Assembly (NCBI GenBank): GCA_016710335.1
Contig: JADJXQ010000003.1
Location: 368,004 to 432,003, forward strand
DNA length: 64,000 bases
DNA from: Rhodospirillales bacterium
GTDB lineage: Bacteria; Pseudomonadota; Alphaproteobacteria; Rhodospirillales; Defluviicoccaceae
Direction of reading: 5' to 3'
The notes beneath the pieces are model-generated. The model had not been told where the DNA came from. It saw nothing but the letters and a program-made list of their open reading frames with translations, and did no database searches. The stretch's first letter is position 1. Each line of letters starts with the position of its first letter. The position numbers and the translations under genes are program-made. Below, one piece after another: positions 1-8,486 of this stretch.

Positions 1-1229
1 CGCCGGCGGAAGTCCGGGCCGATCACCGACGTTTTCATCACCGCCGCGTCGAACAGGTTGCCGCCGAGGACAACGTAGCCGGCCTCTTCCATCAGGGGCT
101 CTGAAACCGGCCGAATGACGTCAGGGTTCGTCGAGCGGGCGTCGGCGGTGTTGTCACCAATGGTCCGGCCGTTGACCGTGATCGCGTCGGTGTGGATGCG
201 CCGGGCAGCGACCAGAGCGTGAATCACTGCCGGCACCCCGCCGGCGCGATGGAAGCCTTCGCCGAGGTGGTGGCCGGCCGGCTGCATGTTGACGATCAGC
301 GGCACGTCGTGGCCGAGGTGCTGCCAATCTTCAAGATTGAGCTCAACGCCCATGTGGCGGGCGATGGCGATCAGGTGGATCGGGCAGTTGCTGGACGCGC
401 CGATGGCCGACGCGACGACGATGGCGTTCTCGAACGCCGCGCGAGTCATGATCTTCGACGGCGTCAAGTCCTCGTGCACCATGTCGACGATGCGAAGACC
501 GGTGGCGTAGGCCATCTGGCCGCGCTCGCGATAGGGCGCGGGGATGGCGGCGCAGCCGGGAAGCGACATGCCGAGCGCCTCGGCCAAAGCGTTCATCGAG
601 GACGCCGTTCCCATGGTGTTGCAATGACCCACGCTGGGCGCCGACGCCGCCACCATGTCCATGAAGCCCTCGTAGTCGATCTCTCCCGCAGCCAGCAACT
701 GACGCGCGCGCCAGACGACGGTGCCGGAGCCGACCAGCTTACCCTCGAAGTGGCCGTCCAGCATCGGGCCGCCGGACAACGCGATCGCCGGGATGTTGAC
801 AGCCGCCGCCGCCATAAGGCACGCCGGCGTGGTTTTGTCGCAGCCGGTTGTGAGCACCACGCCGTCGAGCGGATAGCCGTGGAGCACCTCGACGAGCCCG
901 AGAAAGGCGAGGTTGCGATCGAGCGCCGCGGTGGGGCGCTTGCCGGTTTCCTGCAGCGGGTGGACGGGAAACTCTATGGGCACGCCACCCGCCTCGCGGA
1001 TGCCGTCCTTGACGCGAGACGCCAGATCCAGGTGGTGGCGGTTGCACGGCACCAGATCGCTGCCGGTCTGGGCGATGCCGATGATCGGCCGTCCGGACTG
1101 CAACTCCGCCCGCGTCAGCCCATAGTTGAGGAAGCGCTCCAGATAGAGCGCGGTCATCCCGGGCTCGGCGGGATCGTCGAACCACAATTGGCTTCTGAGC
1201 TTGCGTTCGTTGGAACCTCTTGTGGCCAT
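1..1229 (-). CDS. IlvD/Edd-family sugar-acid dehydratase (3' end cut by window edge)
   Basis: The reverse strand reads open from an ATG at 1229 to the left edge, about 409 residues of a family that is usually 570-600 long. It begins MATRGSNERKLRSQLWFDDP and contains the family segments RPIIGIAQTGSDLVPCNRH (near residue 50), GYPLDGVVLTTGCDKTTPAC (near 120) and the [Fe-S] cysteine context SVGHCNTMGTASSMN (near 190). IlvD/Edd enzymes dehydrate dihydroxy acids, sugar acids or 6-phosphogluconate using an iron-sulfur cluster. An AGAGG ribosome site lies just upstream. Because it diverges from a TRAP importer and KDG/KDGal kinases and aldolases, the likely substrate is an aldonic acid (arabinonate, xylonate, galactonate or gluconate type), giving a 2-keto-3-deoxy sugar acid. 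The exact substrate is inferred from context only; true IlvD of branched-chain amino acid synthesis is less likely here. Confidence 0.88.
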   Translation of the reverse strand, partial: MATRGSNERKLRSQLWFDDPAEPGMTALYLERFLNYGLTRAELQSGRPIIGIAQTGSDLVPCNRHHLDLASRVKDGIREAGGVPIEFPVHPLQETGKRPTAALDRNLAFLGLVEVLHGYPLDGVVLTTGCDKTTPACLMAAAAVNIPAIALSGGPMLDGHFEGKLVGSGTVVWRARQLLAAGEIDYEGFMDMVAASAPSVGHCNTMGTASSMNALAEALGMSLPGCAAIPAPYRERGQMAYATGLRIVDMVHEDLTPSKIMTRAAFENAIVVASAIGASSNCPIHLIAIARHMGVELNLEDWQHLGHDVPLIVNMQPAGHHLGEGFHRAGGVPAVIHALVAARRIHTDAITVNGRTIGDNTADARSTNPDVIRPVSEPLMEEAGYVVLGGNLFDAAVMKTSVIGPDFRR

Positions 1230-1349
1230 CACAGTTACCTCTTCTACGTTGTTGAGGAAGCACCCGTCGTGGGAGACTAAGAAGCCGGCCTTTAGTGCCG
1301 CTGCCGCGAGGCCCACAGCATAACCCGCATCCAAGCAGAGGAGGAAACA

Positions 1350-2378
1350 ATGAAGCCAAAGTCGTGGATGACTGTCGTCGGCGTCGCCGGTGTCGCCGTG
1401 TTCGCAGCGGCCGCCTCGGACGCGATCGCCGCCGAATATGAATGGACCATGCAGACGTCGGAGACCGCCGGCGAGCCTCAGTTCGAGGTCAAGAAGCAAT
1501 GGGCCGAGAACGTGGAAACGATGAGCGGCGGGGAGATCAAGATCGAAATCCTGCCGACCGGCGCGGTGGTTCCCCACAACCAGACCCTCGAAGCCGTCGG
1601 AGCCGGAATTCTTCAGGGCCACCTCACCGACCCCAGCTACTTCTCCGGTCAGGATCCGGCCTTCAGCATGCTTGGCAACCTGGTGGGCGCGTGGGGCGAC
1701 CCGGTCGAGTTCCTGGAATACATGAACTTCGGCGGCGGCGAGGCGCTATACAACGAGCTTGTTGAGCCCTATGGCGTGCATCTGATCTGCGCGGCTGCCA
1801 CCGGGCTCGAAGCGCTGGCCAGCAAGAAGCCCATTCGCACCGTCGACGATCTCAAGGGGCTGAAGCTCCGCGCGCCGGAAGGCATGGTCTACGACATTTT
1901 CAGCAAGGCGGGGGCGTCGCCGGTCAACCTGCCGGGCTCGGAAGTCTACACGGGCCTTGAAAAGGGCGTCATCGACGCGGCCGACTACACGGTCTTCGCG
2001 ACCAACCAGGCTCAGGGGCTGCACTCGTTCGCGCCCTATCCGAGCTACCCGGGGTTCCACTCGCTGCCGATGGTGGCGGTCTCCATGAGCAAGCAGATCT
2101 GGGACGGGCTGTCGGACCAGCACAAGACGATCCTCGAGGTCTCCTGCGACACAATGGCGTTCGACATGGTCTTCACCCTGAAGGGCCTGGATCTGAAAGC
2201 CGTCGCGGAGGCCCGCAAGGACCCCAAGATCGAGATCATCGACATGCCCGACGAAGAGCGGAAGAAGTTCCGCAACATAGCCAAGCAGGAATGGGAAACC
2301 TGGGCAAAGAAGAACGAGTTGAGCCAGAAAACCTACGACTCCGTCGTCAAGTTCCTTGAAGCGCGCAACTTGCTGTAG
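1350..2378 (+). CDS. dctP: TRAP transporter substrate-binding protein, DctP type
   Basis: The 342-residue protein starts with a Sec signal peptide (MKPKSWMTVVGVAGVAVFAA, cleavage near AIAA-EY at 28) and continues with a typical DctP fold. Family hallmarks are the KKQWAENVETMSGGEIKIEI segment and the conserved stretch LKGLKLRAPEGMVYDIFSKA around residue 170, which carries the arginine that usually binds the substrate carboxylate. A strong AGAGGAGGA ribosome site precedes the ATG. The protein would capture an organic or sugar acid in the periplasm and deliver it to the DctQM membrane proteins encoded directly downstream. With the dehydratase, kinases and aldolases around it, an aldonate-type ligand is likely, but the ligand cannot be read from sequence. 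Confidence 0.93.
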   Translation: MKPKSWMTVVGVAGVAVFAAAASDAIAAEYEWTMQTSETAGEPQFEVKKQWAENVETMSGGEIKIEILPTGAVVPHNQTLEAVGAGILQGHLTDPSYFSGQDPAFSMLGNLVGAWGDPVEFLEYMNFGGGEALYNELVEPYGVHLICAAATGLEALASKKPIRTVDDLKGLKLRAPEGMVYDIFSKAGASPVNLPGSEVYTGLEKGVIDAADYTVFATNQAQGLHSFAPYPSYPGFHSLPMVAVSMSKQIWDGLSDQHKTILEVSCDTMAFDMVFTLKGLDLKAVAEARKDPKIEIIDMPDEERKKFRNIAKQEWETWAKKNELSQKTYDSVVKFLEARNLL

Positions 2379-2469
2379 CCACGGCTGCCGGCGTAAGCGG
2401 TGACCCCGGTGGCGCCGCCCGGCCGGCTCCTGCATACGAGCATAGCGCCTGCCGCAGAGGATCGGACAG

Positions 2470-3063
2470 ATGGAAGACATTGAAGGCTTGCGAGGCGCCC
2501 CGGACGCCACAACCGCGGTGCCTGAGCGGGAGGAGGTCGTGCTGCGCACGACCCTCGATCGCTACGTGAACGAAGCCGGCGCGCTGATCTCCTGGCTCGC
2601 CCTCATTGCCATGGCGATCTCGGTCTACGAGGTAGTCATGCGTTACGTCTTTGAGTCGCCGACCTCCTGGGTTCACGAGACGGTCATCTTCCTGATCGCC
2701 TGCATCTTCGCCCTGGGCGGCCCGGTGGCGCTGGCTCGCGACAAGCACATTCGAATAAGGGTGATCTATGACGCCGTTTCGCCGGGTGTGCGGCGGATAT
2801 TCGACGTCTTCAACAGCGTCATCACCCTCTTGTTCACCGTCGGCATGAGCTATGCCGCTTACATCATGTTCTGGCGATCCTCCCACAATCCGACCGGAGA
2901 CTGGCAACTCGAGCGCTCCGGCACCTCTTGGAACCCGCCGTTCCCGGCCATGACCAAGGGCGTCATCCTCGTCGCAGTGGCGATCATGATGTTGCAGGCC
3001 ATCCTCCACGTCATCCACGCGGTGCGCGGGCCGGCGGCGGACCGGAAAGAGGGAGCGCGTTGA
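2470..3063 (+). CDS. dctQ: TRAP transporter small permease, DctQ type
   Basis: A 197-residue membrane protein with four hydrophobic segments and the DctQ pattern (VYEVVMRYVFESPTSWVHET near residue 60, then an ALGGPVALARDKHIRIRVIYD loop near 90). DctQ is the small membrane subunit of Na+-driven TRAP importers and pairs with DctM. AGAGGA sits about 8 bases before the ATG. The gene lies between the binding protein and the large permease and ends one base before the DctM start, so translation of the two permease genes is probably coupled. The roughly 30-residue acidic N-terminal tail ahead of the first membrane segment is unremarkable for the family. Confidence 0.92.
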   Translation: MEDIEGLRGAPDATTAVPEREEVVLRTTLDRYVNEAGALISWLALIAMAISVYEVVMRYVFESPTSWVHETVIFLIACIFALGGPVALARDKHIRIRVIYDAVSPGVRRIFDVFNSVITLLFTVGMSYAAYIMFWRSSHNPTGDWQLERSGTSWNPPFPAMTKGVILVAVAIMMLQAILHVIHAVRGPAADRKEGAR

Positions 3064-3064
3064 C

Positions 3065-4390
3065 ATGGGCATGGGACTGAACGCTCTCGGCATCGAAGCC
3101 GGCACCTACCTGCTCATCGGCAGCATCTTCGTTCTCCTGCTTCCCGGTCTGCCGCTCGCCTTCAATACCGGGCTGGTGGCGCTCATCTTCACCTTCGGGT
3201 GGTTCGGGCCGATGGCCCTGCCGCTGGTGACGGCCCGGGTCTACGGCTTCATCACCGAATACTCGCTTGTGGCCGTGCCGATGTTCGTGTTGATGGCGTC
3301 GCTGCTCGACCGCTCCGGCATTGCCCGCGATTTGTTCAACGCCATGCGCATCTTCGCCGGCCGCCTGCCCGGCGGCGTCGGCGTCCAGACCCTGGTGGTG
3401 GCGTTTTTCCTCGCCGCCATGTCAGGGATCATCGGCGGCGAGATCGTGCTGCTCGGCATCTTGGCGCTGCCGCAGATGCTGCGTCTCGGCTACGACCGCA
3501 GTATCGCCATCGGCGTCTGTTGCGCCGGCGGCTCACTCGGCACCATGGTGCCGCCGTCGATCGTCCTGATCATCTACGGCCTGATGGCGAGCGTCAGCAT
3601 CGCCGACCTGTTCGTCGCCGCCATCACGCCGGCGACCATCCTGATGCTGGCCTACGTCACGTACGTGCTCGGGCGTTGCGCCATCAACCCGTCGCTCGGC
3701 CCGCCGTTGCCGCCGGATCAGGCGCGAATGCCGGCCGGCGAAAAGCTCAACGCTGCCAAGTCGGTGATCCTGCCGGCGCTGATCGCGCTGATGGTCCTCG
3801 GCAGCATTTACGGCGGCGTTGCCTCGGTCACGGAAGCCGCCTCGATGGGCGCGTTCGGCGTGCTGATCGCCATCGTCATCCGGCGCGAGTTCTCCTTCCG
3901 GGTGCTGCAGGAAAGCGTCACCCAAACCCTCAACACCTGCGGCATGATCATCTGGATCGGCGTCGGCGCGGCCATCCTGGTGGGCGTCTACAACCTGATG
4001 GGCGGCAACCGCTTCGTCTCCCAGTCGATCCTCGGCATTGATGCCGCGCCCATCGTCATCGTCATGATCATGATGGGGATTCTGATGGTGCTTGGTCTGT
4101 TCCTCGACTGGATCGGCATCGCCATGCTGACGCTTCCGATCTTCGTGCCGATCATCAAGGAACTGAACTACGACCCCATCTGGTTCGGGATCCTGTTCTG
4201 CGTCAATATGCAGGTGTCGTTCCTCAGCCCGCCGTTCGGCCCTGCGGCGTTCTACCTCAAGGGCGTGGCGCCGCCCGGCATCGAACTCCCTCACATCTTC
4301 AAGGCGGTGCTGCCGTTCATCGCGCTGCAGATCATCGTCCTGTTGCTGCTGCTGTTCTTCCCGGATCTTGCGTTGTGGATGCTGCGGTGA
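3065..4390 (+). CDS. dctM: TRAP transporter large permease, DctM type
   Basis: A 441-residue protein, very hydrophobic, with about 12 predicted membrane segments. It shows the DctM signatures: GIIGGEIVLLGILALPQML near 120, CCAGGSLGTMVPPSIVLIIY near 150, and near the C-terminus VNMQVSFLSPPFGPAAFYLK. DctM forms the transport channel driven by the sodium gradient. The ATG lies one base after the DctQ stop. The last codons overlap the start region of the downstream aldolase, so the importer and the catabolic enzymes look like one transcription unit. Confidence 0.94.
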   Translation: MGMGLNALGIEAGTYLLIGSIFVLLLPGLPLAFNTGLVALIFTFGWFGPMALPLVTARVYGFITEYSLVAVPMFVLMASLLDRSGIARDLFNAMRIFAGRLPGGVGVQTLVVAFFLAAMSGIIGGEIVLLGILALPQMLRLGYDRSIAIGVCCAGGSLGTMVPPSIVLIIYGLMASVSIADLFVAAITPATILMLAYVTYVLGRCAINPSLGPPLPPDQARMPAGEKLNAAKSVILPALIALMVLGSIYGGVASVTEAASMGAFGVLIAIVIRREFSFRVLQESVTQTLNTCGMIIWIGVGAAILVGVYNLMGGNRFVSQSILGIDAAPIVIVMIMMGILMVLGLFLDWIGIAMLTLPIFVPIIKELNYDPIWFGILFCVNMQVSFLSPPFGPAAFYLKGVAPPGIELPHIFKAVLPFIALQIIVLLLLLFFPDLALWMLR

Positions 4391-5037
4391 GGACGCCTGC
4401 GCCTGTCGACGTCTTCGAGATGGCGGTCACGGAGATGCCGCTGATCGCGGTGCTGCGCGGCATCGCGCCCGACGAGGTGCCGGCCGTGGCCGACGTCCTG
4501 GTCGAGGCCGGCTTCCGCCTCATCGAGGTGCCGCTCAACTCGCCCCGGCCTTTCGACAGCATCGCCAAGCTGGCCGCATGCTGCCCCGCGGGCGTCGTCG
4601 TCGGCGCCGGTACCGTGCTCTCTCCCGACCAGGTCGTGCGGCTGGCCGCCACCGGGGCAGCGCTCATGGTGACGCCCGACAGCAACCCCGACGTGATCGT
4701 GGCCGGGGTCGAGGCCGGCCTGGTGACGGTGATCGGGTGCATGACGCCAAGCGAGGCATTGAGCGCCCTCCGCCACGGCGCCCAATGCCTCAAGATCTTC
4801 CCGGCCGCCCGCCTCGGTCCGGCCTACCTCAAGGACGTGCGGGCCGTGTTGCCGAAGGAGACGCGCTTGTTTGCCGTGGGCGGGATCGGTGCCGACGACA
4901 TGGCAGCGTTCCATGAGGCCGGCGCCGACGGCTTCGGCTTTGGCTCCAACCTCTACGCCCCCGGACGTGCGGTGACGGAGGTGGGGACGATCGCCCGCGA
5001 TCTCGTCGCAGCATTTCAGCGCTTGCAGGGCGGGTGA
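4375..5037 (+). CDS. dgoA: 2-dehydro-3-deoxy-6-phosphogalactonate aldolase
   Basis: A 220-residue class I aldolase of the KDPG/KDPGal family. The conserved catalytic glutamate is in RLIEVPLNSPRPF (near 50), and the Schiff-base lysine is in QCLKIFPAARLGP (near 145). The 'NSPRPF' and 'SNPDVI' variants are those of DgoA rather than Eda. It splits 2-keto-3-deoxy-6-phosphogalactonate into pyruvate and glyceraldehyde-3-phosphate. The listed GTG start overlaps the end of dctM; a second GTG at 4387, overlapping the dctM stop as GTGA, is equally possible and would shorten it by four residues. It is followed immediately by the matching kinase, so the pair makes a complete De Ley-Doudoroff lower branch. 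Confidence 0.9.
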   Translation: MDAAVRTPAPVDVFEMAVTEMPLIAVLRGIAPDEVPAVADVLVEAGFRLIEVPLNSPRPFDSIAKLAACCPAGVVVGAGTVLSPDQVVRLAATGAALMVTPDSNPDVIVAGVEAGLVTVIGCMTPSEALSALRHGAQCLKIFPAARLGPAYLKDVRAVLPKETRLFAVGGIGADDMAAFHEAGADGFGFGSNLYAPGRAVTEVGTIARDLVAAFQRLQGG

Positions 5038-5038
5038 C

Positions 5039-5998
5039 GTGACCGGGGCCCATGCCATCATCATTGACTGGGGCACCAGCAGCTTTCGCGCCTATCTGGT
5101 CGACGTGGAGACAGGCCGCGCGTTGGAGGAGATCGCCGACGGACTGGGAATGGGCGCACTCGAAAGATCCGAGTTTCCGTCCTATTGCCGCGAGCAGACC
5201 GCGCGCTGGCGGTCCTCGAACCCGCCGGCGCCGATCTACATGGCGGGGATGGTGGGAGCGGCGCAAGGGTGGTTGACGGCGCCCCAGCCGCCTCTGCCGG
5301 TCAGCGCCGACGACCTGGCGCACCATGTGGTGGCGGCGGACGGCATGGAGGAGGCCTGGATCCTCCCGGGGGTTCGCTATCACGGACCAGACGGCCACAT
5401 CGACGTGATGCGCGGCGAGGAGGTCCAGATCTTCGGCGCGCTGGCGGAAGTCGGCGCAGTTTCGGCCCATTTGTGCTTGCCCGGAACCCACAGCAAGTGG
5501 GCGACCGTCCGCGATGGCGCGCTGGAGCGGTTCTTCACCGCGATGACGGGAGAGCTGTACCGGGCGATCCTCCGCCATACGGTCGTCGGCCGGCTCGCCA
5601 TGGAGGACGCGGCGTTCGATGCGAGGGTGTTCGAGCGTGGACTGTCTGTGGCCGGCCGACCGGGCGGGTTGCTCTACCACCTGTTTGGCGCCCGCGGGCA
5701 GGTTCTTTATGGAGGTCTCGCCGCGGCCGAGGTTGCGAGCTACCTCTCGGGGCTGCTTATCGGCGAGGAACTGGAGCGCATGGCGGAGCTGGAGGCTTTG
5801 CCGGACCACGTGCTTCTCGTCTGCGGCGAGCGCCTCCGTGAACCCTATGAAATCGCGCTTCGGTGCAGAGGCGTCGGCGCCGTCTGGATCGACGCACGGC
5901 TTGCGACGCTGCGCGGGGTGGTGTCGGTGATGCGCCACCACCGTTCAGCTTTCGGTGGCCGGACAGGCACCGCGGTGCAACATGGAGCGAGCGCGTGA
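5039..5998 (+). CDS. dgoK: 2-dehydro-3-deoxygalactonokinase
   Basis: A 319-residue protein of the DgoK family (ASKHA-type sugar-acid kinase fold). The N-terminal phosphate-binding segment IIDWGTSSFRAYLVD is at residues 8-22, VMRGEEVQIFGAL is near 125, and CLPGTHSKWATVRDG near 148 completes the recognisable family core. It phosphorylates 2-keto-3-deoxygalactonate to give the substrate of the adjacent aldolase. The GTG start is one base after the dgoA stop, and its own stop overlaps the next start, so translation is tightly coupled. It lacks a convincing independent ribosome site, consistent with coupling. Confidence 0.9.
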   Translation: MTGAHAIIIDWGTSSFRAYLVDVETGRALEEIADGLGMGALERSEFPSYCREQTARWRSSNPPAPIYMAGMVGAAQGWLTAPQPPLPVSADDLAHHVVAADGMEEAWILPGVRYHGPDGHIDVMRGEEVQIFGALAEVGAVSAHLCLPGTHSKWATVRDGALERFFTAMTGELYRAILRHTVVGRLAMEDAAFDARVFERGLSVAGRPGGLLYHLFGARGQVLYGGLAAAEVASYLSGLLIGEELERMAELEALPDHVLLVCGERLREPYEIALRCRGVGAVWIDARLATLRGVVSVMRHHRSAFGGRTGTAVQHGASA

Positions 5999-6936
5999 GA
6001 GTAGCGGCGGTCGGCGAATGCATGATCGAGCTGCGCCTTCGCGGTGACGGCGGCTACGACCTCGCGTTCGGGGGAGATACCTACAACACGGCGGTTTACC
6101 TGCGGCGGCTCGGCATCCCTGTCGATTACGTCACCGCCCTCGGAGACGATCCGTTCAGCGACGACATCGTGGCGATGTGCCGGGCCGAAGGGATCGGAAC
6201 AGACCTGGTCGCCCGCGCTTCCGGCCGCCTTCCGGGGCTCTATCTCATCAAGACCGATGCCTTGGGAGAACGCACGTTCTTTTACTGGAGAGATCGATCG
6301 CCGGCCCGGGAGGTGTTCGAGCTTCCCACCGGTGGCCAGGTCGCCGAGGAGCTGCAGGGGTTTGACTTGATCTACCTTTCGGGGATCACCCTCTCGTTAT
6401 ACTCGCAGCAGGGCTTGTCGCTGCTTTTCTCCGCACTCGACCGGGCGCGGACCCGCGGCTGCCGCGTCGCCTTCGACGGCAACTACCGCCCGGCCGGCTG
6501 GAGCGATGCGGCGACGGCGCGGGCGGCGTTCGGCGCCATGATGGAGCGGGCGGACATCGCTCTTCCGACATTTGACGACGAGCGACTGCTCCATGGCGAT
6601 GCGACAGTGCAGAATTGTGCGGAGCGCTTTCGCGACGTGGACGAGATCGTGATCAAGGACGGACGCAACGGCTGCGTGCTCGTCAGTGCCGGAGAGACGC
6701 AGGTGGTGGGCGTCGAGTCCGTGGTTGACCCGGTCGACACCACGGCCGCCGGCGACTCGTTCAACGCCGGCTATCTCGCCGCCCGTCTCAACGGGGCGGA
6801 GCCGGCCACTGCGGCCAGGGTGGGCCATCGCCTGGCGGGGACGGTCATCCGTTACCGGGGCGCGATCATCCCGCGCGACGCGATGCCGGCCATTGATGAC
6901 CTGTTTCTTCATCCTGATCCGAGGACGACGCCATGA
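5995..6936 (+). CDS. kdgK: PfkB-family 2-dehydro-3-deoxygluconokinase
   Basis: About 313 residues from the GTG at 5995, which overlaps the dgoK stop and puts the PfkB core (RVAAVGECMIELR) at the N-terminus. The frame stays open further upstream, but that part overlaps dgoK and has no family similarity. Domain marks are the substrate-binding FGGDTYNTAVYLRRLG near 23 and the ATP/anion-hole motif DTTAAGDSFNAGYLA near 245. KdgK enzymes phosphorylate 2-keto-3-deoxygluconate to KDPG, which fits the Eda-type aldolase that follows with an ATGA overlap. Other ribokinase-family sugars are possible, but the operon argues strongly for KDG. Confidence 0.87.
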   Translation: MRVAAVGECMIELRLRGDGGYDLAFGGDTYNTAVYLRRLGIPVDYVTALGDDPFSDDIVAMCRAEGIGTDLVARASGRLPGLYLIKTDALGERTFFYWRDRSPAREVFELPTGGQVAEELQGFDLIYLSGITLSLYSQQGLSLLFSALDRARTRGCRVAFDGNYRPAGWSDAATARAAFGAMMERADIALPTFDDERLLHGDATVQNCAERFRDVDEIVIKDGRNGCVLVSAGETQVVGVESVVDPVDTTAAGDSFNAGYLAARLNGAEPATAARVGHRLAGTVIRYRGAIIPRDAMPAIDDLFLHPDPRTTP

Positions 6937-7586
6937 CGCTTTTTCCGTGGCAGGCGAAGCTGGATTCGATCCTGCGCACGGCGCCGGTCATTCCGGTTCT
7001 GACCATCCGGCGCATCGAGGATGCCGTACCGCTCGCCAAGGCGCTGGTCGCCGGCGGCCTGCCGATACTGGAGATCACGCTTCGCAGTGAGATCGCGATC
7101 GAGGCGATCCGTTTGATCAGGGACTCTGTGCCCGATGCCCTTGCCGGGGCCGGCACCATCCTCAGCGTCAAGGACCTGACCGGCGCTTCTGCCGCCGGCG
7201 CGGCGTTCGGGGTCAGTCCGGGGCTGTCGCCGGATCTGGCTGCCGCCATCGCCTCGGCGGATCTGCCCTTTCTTCCGGGTGTCGCCACCGCCTCGGAGAT
7301 CATGCAGGCGAGAGCATGCGGTTTCCGTCATCTCAAGTTCTTTCCGGCGGAAGCGATGGGAGGCCGCGCGGCGCTCAGCGGCTTCGCCGGGCCGTTTCGC
7401 GACGTCCTGTTCTGCCCCACGGGAGGCATCGGCGAGGACACCCTGAACGCGTATCTGAGCCTGCCCAACGTGCTCTGCGTCGGCGGGTCGTGGCTGGCCT
7501 CCGACCGGGACGTCGCCGACGGCGCGTGGACCAAGATCACCGCATCTGCCCGCCGCGTGAGCGAGCGACGGCCGTCGCAGCAATGA
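6933..7586 (+). CDS. eda: KDPG aldolase (2-dehydro-3-deoxy-phosphogluconate aldolase)
   Basis: A 217-residue class I aldolase. The catalytic glutamate is in LPILEITLRSEIA (near 50), and the Schiff-base lysine is in FRHLKFFPAEAMGG (near 133). The FFPAE form is that of Eda, in contrast to KIFPA in the DgoA protein earlier in the same operon. It cleaves KDPG to pyruvate and glyceraldehyde-3-phosphate, the last step of the Entner-Doudoroff route. Its ATG overlaps the kdgK stop (ATGA), and it appears to be the last gene of the operon, since the next 900 bases hold only a gene remnant. The operon therefore encodes both C4-epimeric kinase/aldolase pairs. Confidence 0.92.
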   Translation: MTLFPWQAKLDSILRTAPVIPVLTIRRIEDAVPLAKALVAGGLPILEITLRSEIAIEAIRLIRDSVPDALAGAGTILSVKDLTGASAAGAAFGVSPGLSPDLAAAIASADLPFLPGVATASEIMQARACGFRHLKFFPAEAMGGRAALSGFAGPFRDVLFCPTGGIGEDTLNAYLSLPNVLCVGGSWLASDRDVADGAWTKITASARRVSERRPSQQ

Positions 7587-7706
7587 TCAGCAGGCCCGAA
7601 TGCCAGGGCTACTGGCGAGGGGAGCGCCGCGTGATTTGTCGATACCGAAGCGCTCTGCGTTGAGACGAACCGTAGCCGCGGCAAAGTTCGGACCGGATAA
7701 CGAGGC

Positions 7707-8084
7707 GTGCCTCCGCGAAGAGGGCAGGGCAAGCAAACACAGGAGAAGCGCCAGTGGGGCGGGGCTTGCTCGCTCACACGGATCACCCACCCGCGGCTCT
7801 TGCGCGCCAGCCACATGAAGCCGTGGGCCGACTGCGCGACCGATGGCGAACGCCTCGACGTCCACAACGGGATGTTGCTCGCCGCCCACCTCGACGCCGC
7901 CTTCGACGCCGGCCTCATCGCCTTCACCGACGGCGGCGCTCTCATCGTCTCGCCAGCATTGTCGCCACCCGACCGCGCCCGCCTCGGCCTCGCGGCAATG
8001 CCGCTGCTCGTGGGCCTCAAGCCTGCGCACCTGCCGTACCTCGCCCACCACCGCACGCGGGTCTTGCAGACGCCGGCGGCGTAA
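7707..8084 (+). pseudogene. Truncated HNH endonuclease, C-terminal domain only
   Basis: The frame encodes only the HNH nuclease domain of a COG3440-type restriction endonuclease: WGGACSLTRITHPRLLRASH (first His after RAS), then LDVHNGMLLAAHLDAAFDAG, then the usual SPPDRARLGL and AHLPYLAHHRTRV tail. Full members carry a further 150-200 N-terminal residues, which are absent. A TAA stop sits two codons before the GTG, and I could not find the missing part in the other forward frames. The segment just after GQGK also deviates from the family pattern, suggesting a small indel. I read it as a decayed remnant; a short functional nuclease cannot be excluded. It lies in an otherwise gene-poor stretch behind eda. 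Confidence 0.6.
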
Positions 8085-8486
8085 CCGATGGCCGATCCCG
8101 GCTGAGTTCATGAGGGCGCCAGCGAACGCCACGCGATGGCCAACCGAGACCGTCACGTCATCGTCACCGGCTTGACCTCTGAGCCGCATAATGAAATGAC
8201 GGTGTGACGGTCCACGACGGTCCTGTCGCCCAATTTTCATCGTGCTGGTGTTTCGGGGGTAGATGGGGAAGCTCACGCGTCCTTGTTTTTCTTACGCTTG
8301 GTGAAAGTCCGGTCCCTTCCGCTACGATAGCCGGCGGGCGCCGACGGCGGCCCAGCGCAGGCTGCTCCGTTTCTGACATACCGGGATTTCAGCCGCCCGC
8401 GTTTGTTCTGCCGCAACTGGGGGTTTCGCTCGTTCTCAACTTTTAGTATGGATTTCGTATAGGTCCCTTCGCCGGGTACCGGGGAC
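8085..8486. other. Gene-free stretch of about 400 bases
   Basis: No open frame here resembles a known protein, and base composition is somewhat less GC-rich than its surroundings (for example around 8280-8300 and 8440-8465). It is probably the leader region of the glycosyltransferase pair that starts at 8487. I see no convincing -35/-10 pair, terminator or RNA fold. Confidence 0.4.

Noticed and set aside
192..1280. Forward 362-residue frame opposite the dehydratase
   Set aside because: The reverse strand carries the IlvD/Edd motifs; the forward frame is its antisense shadow.
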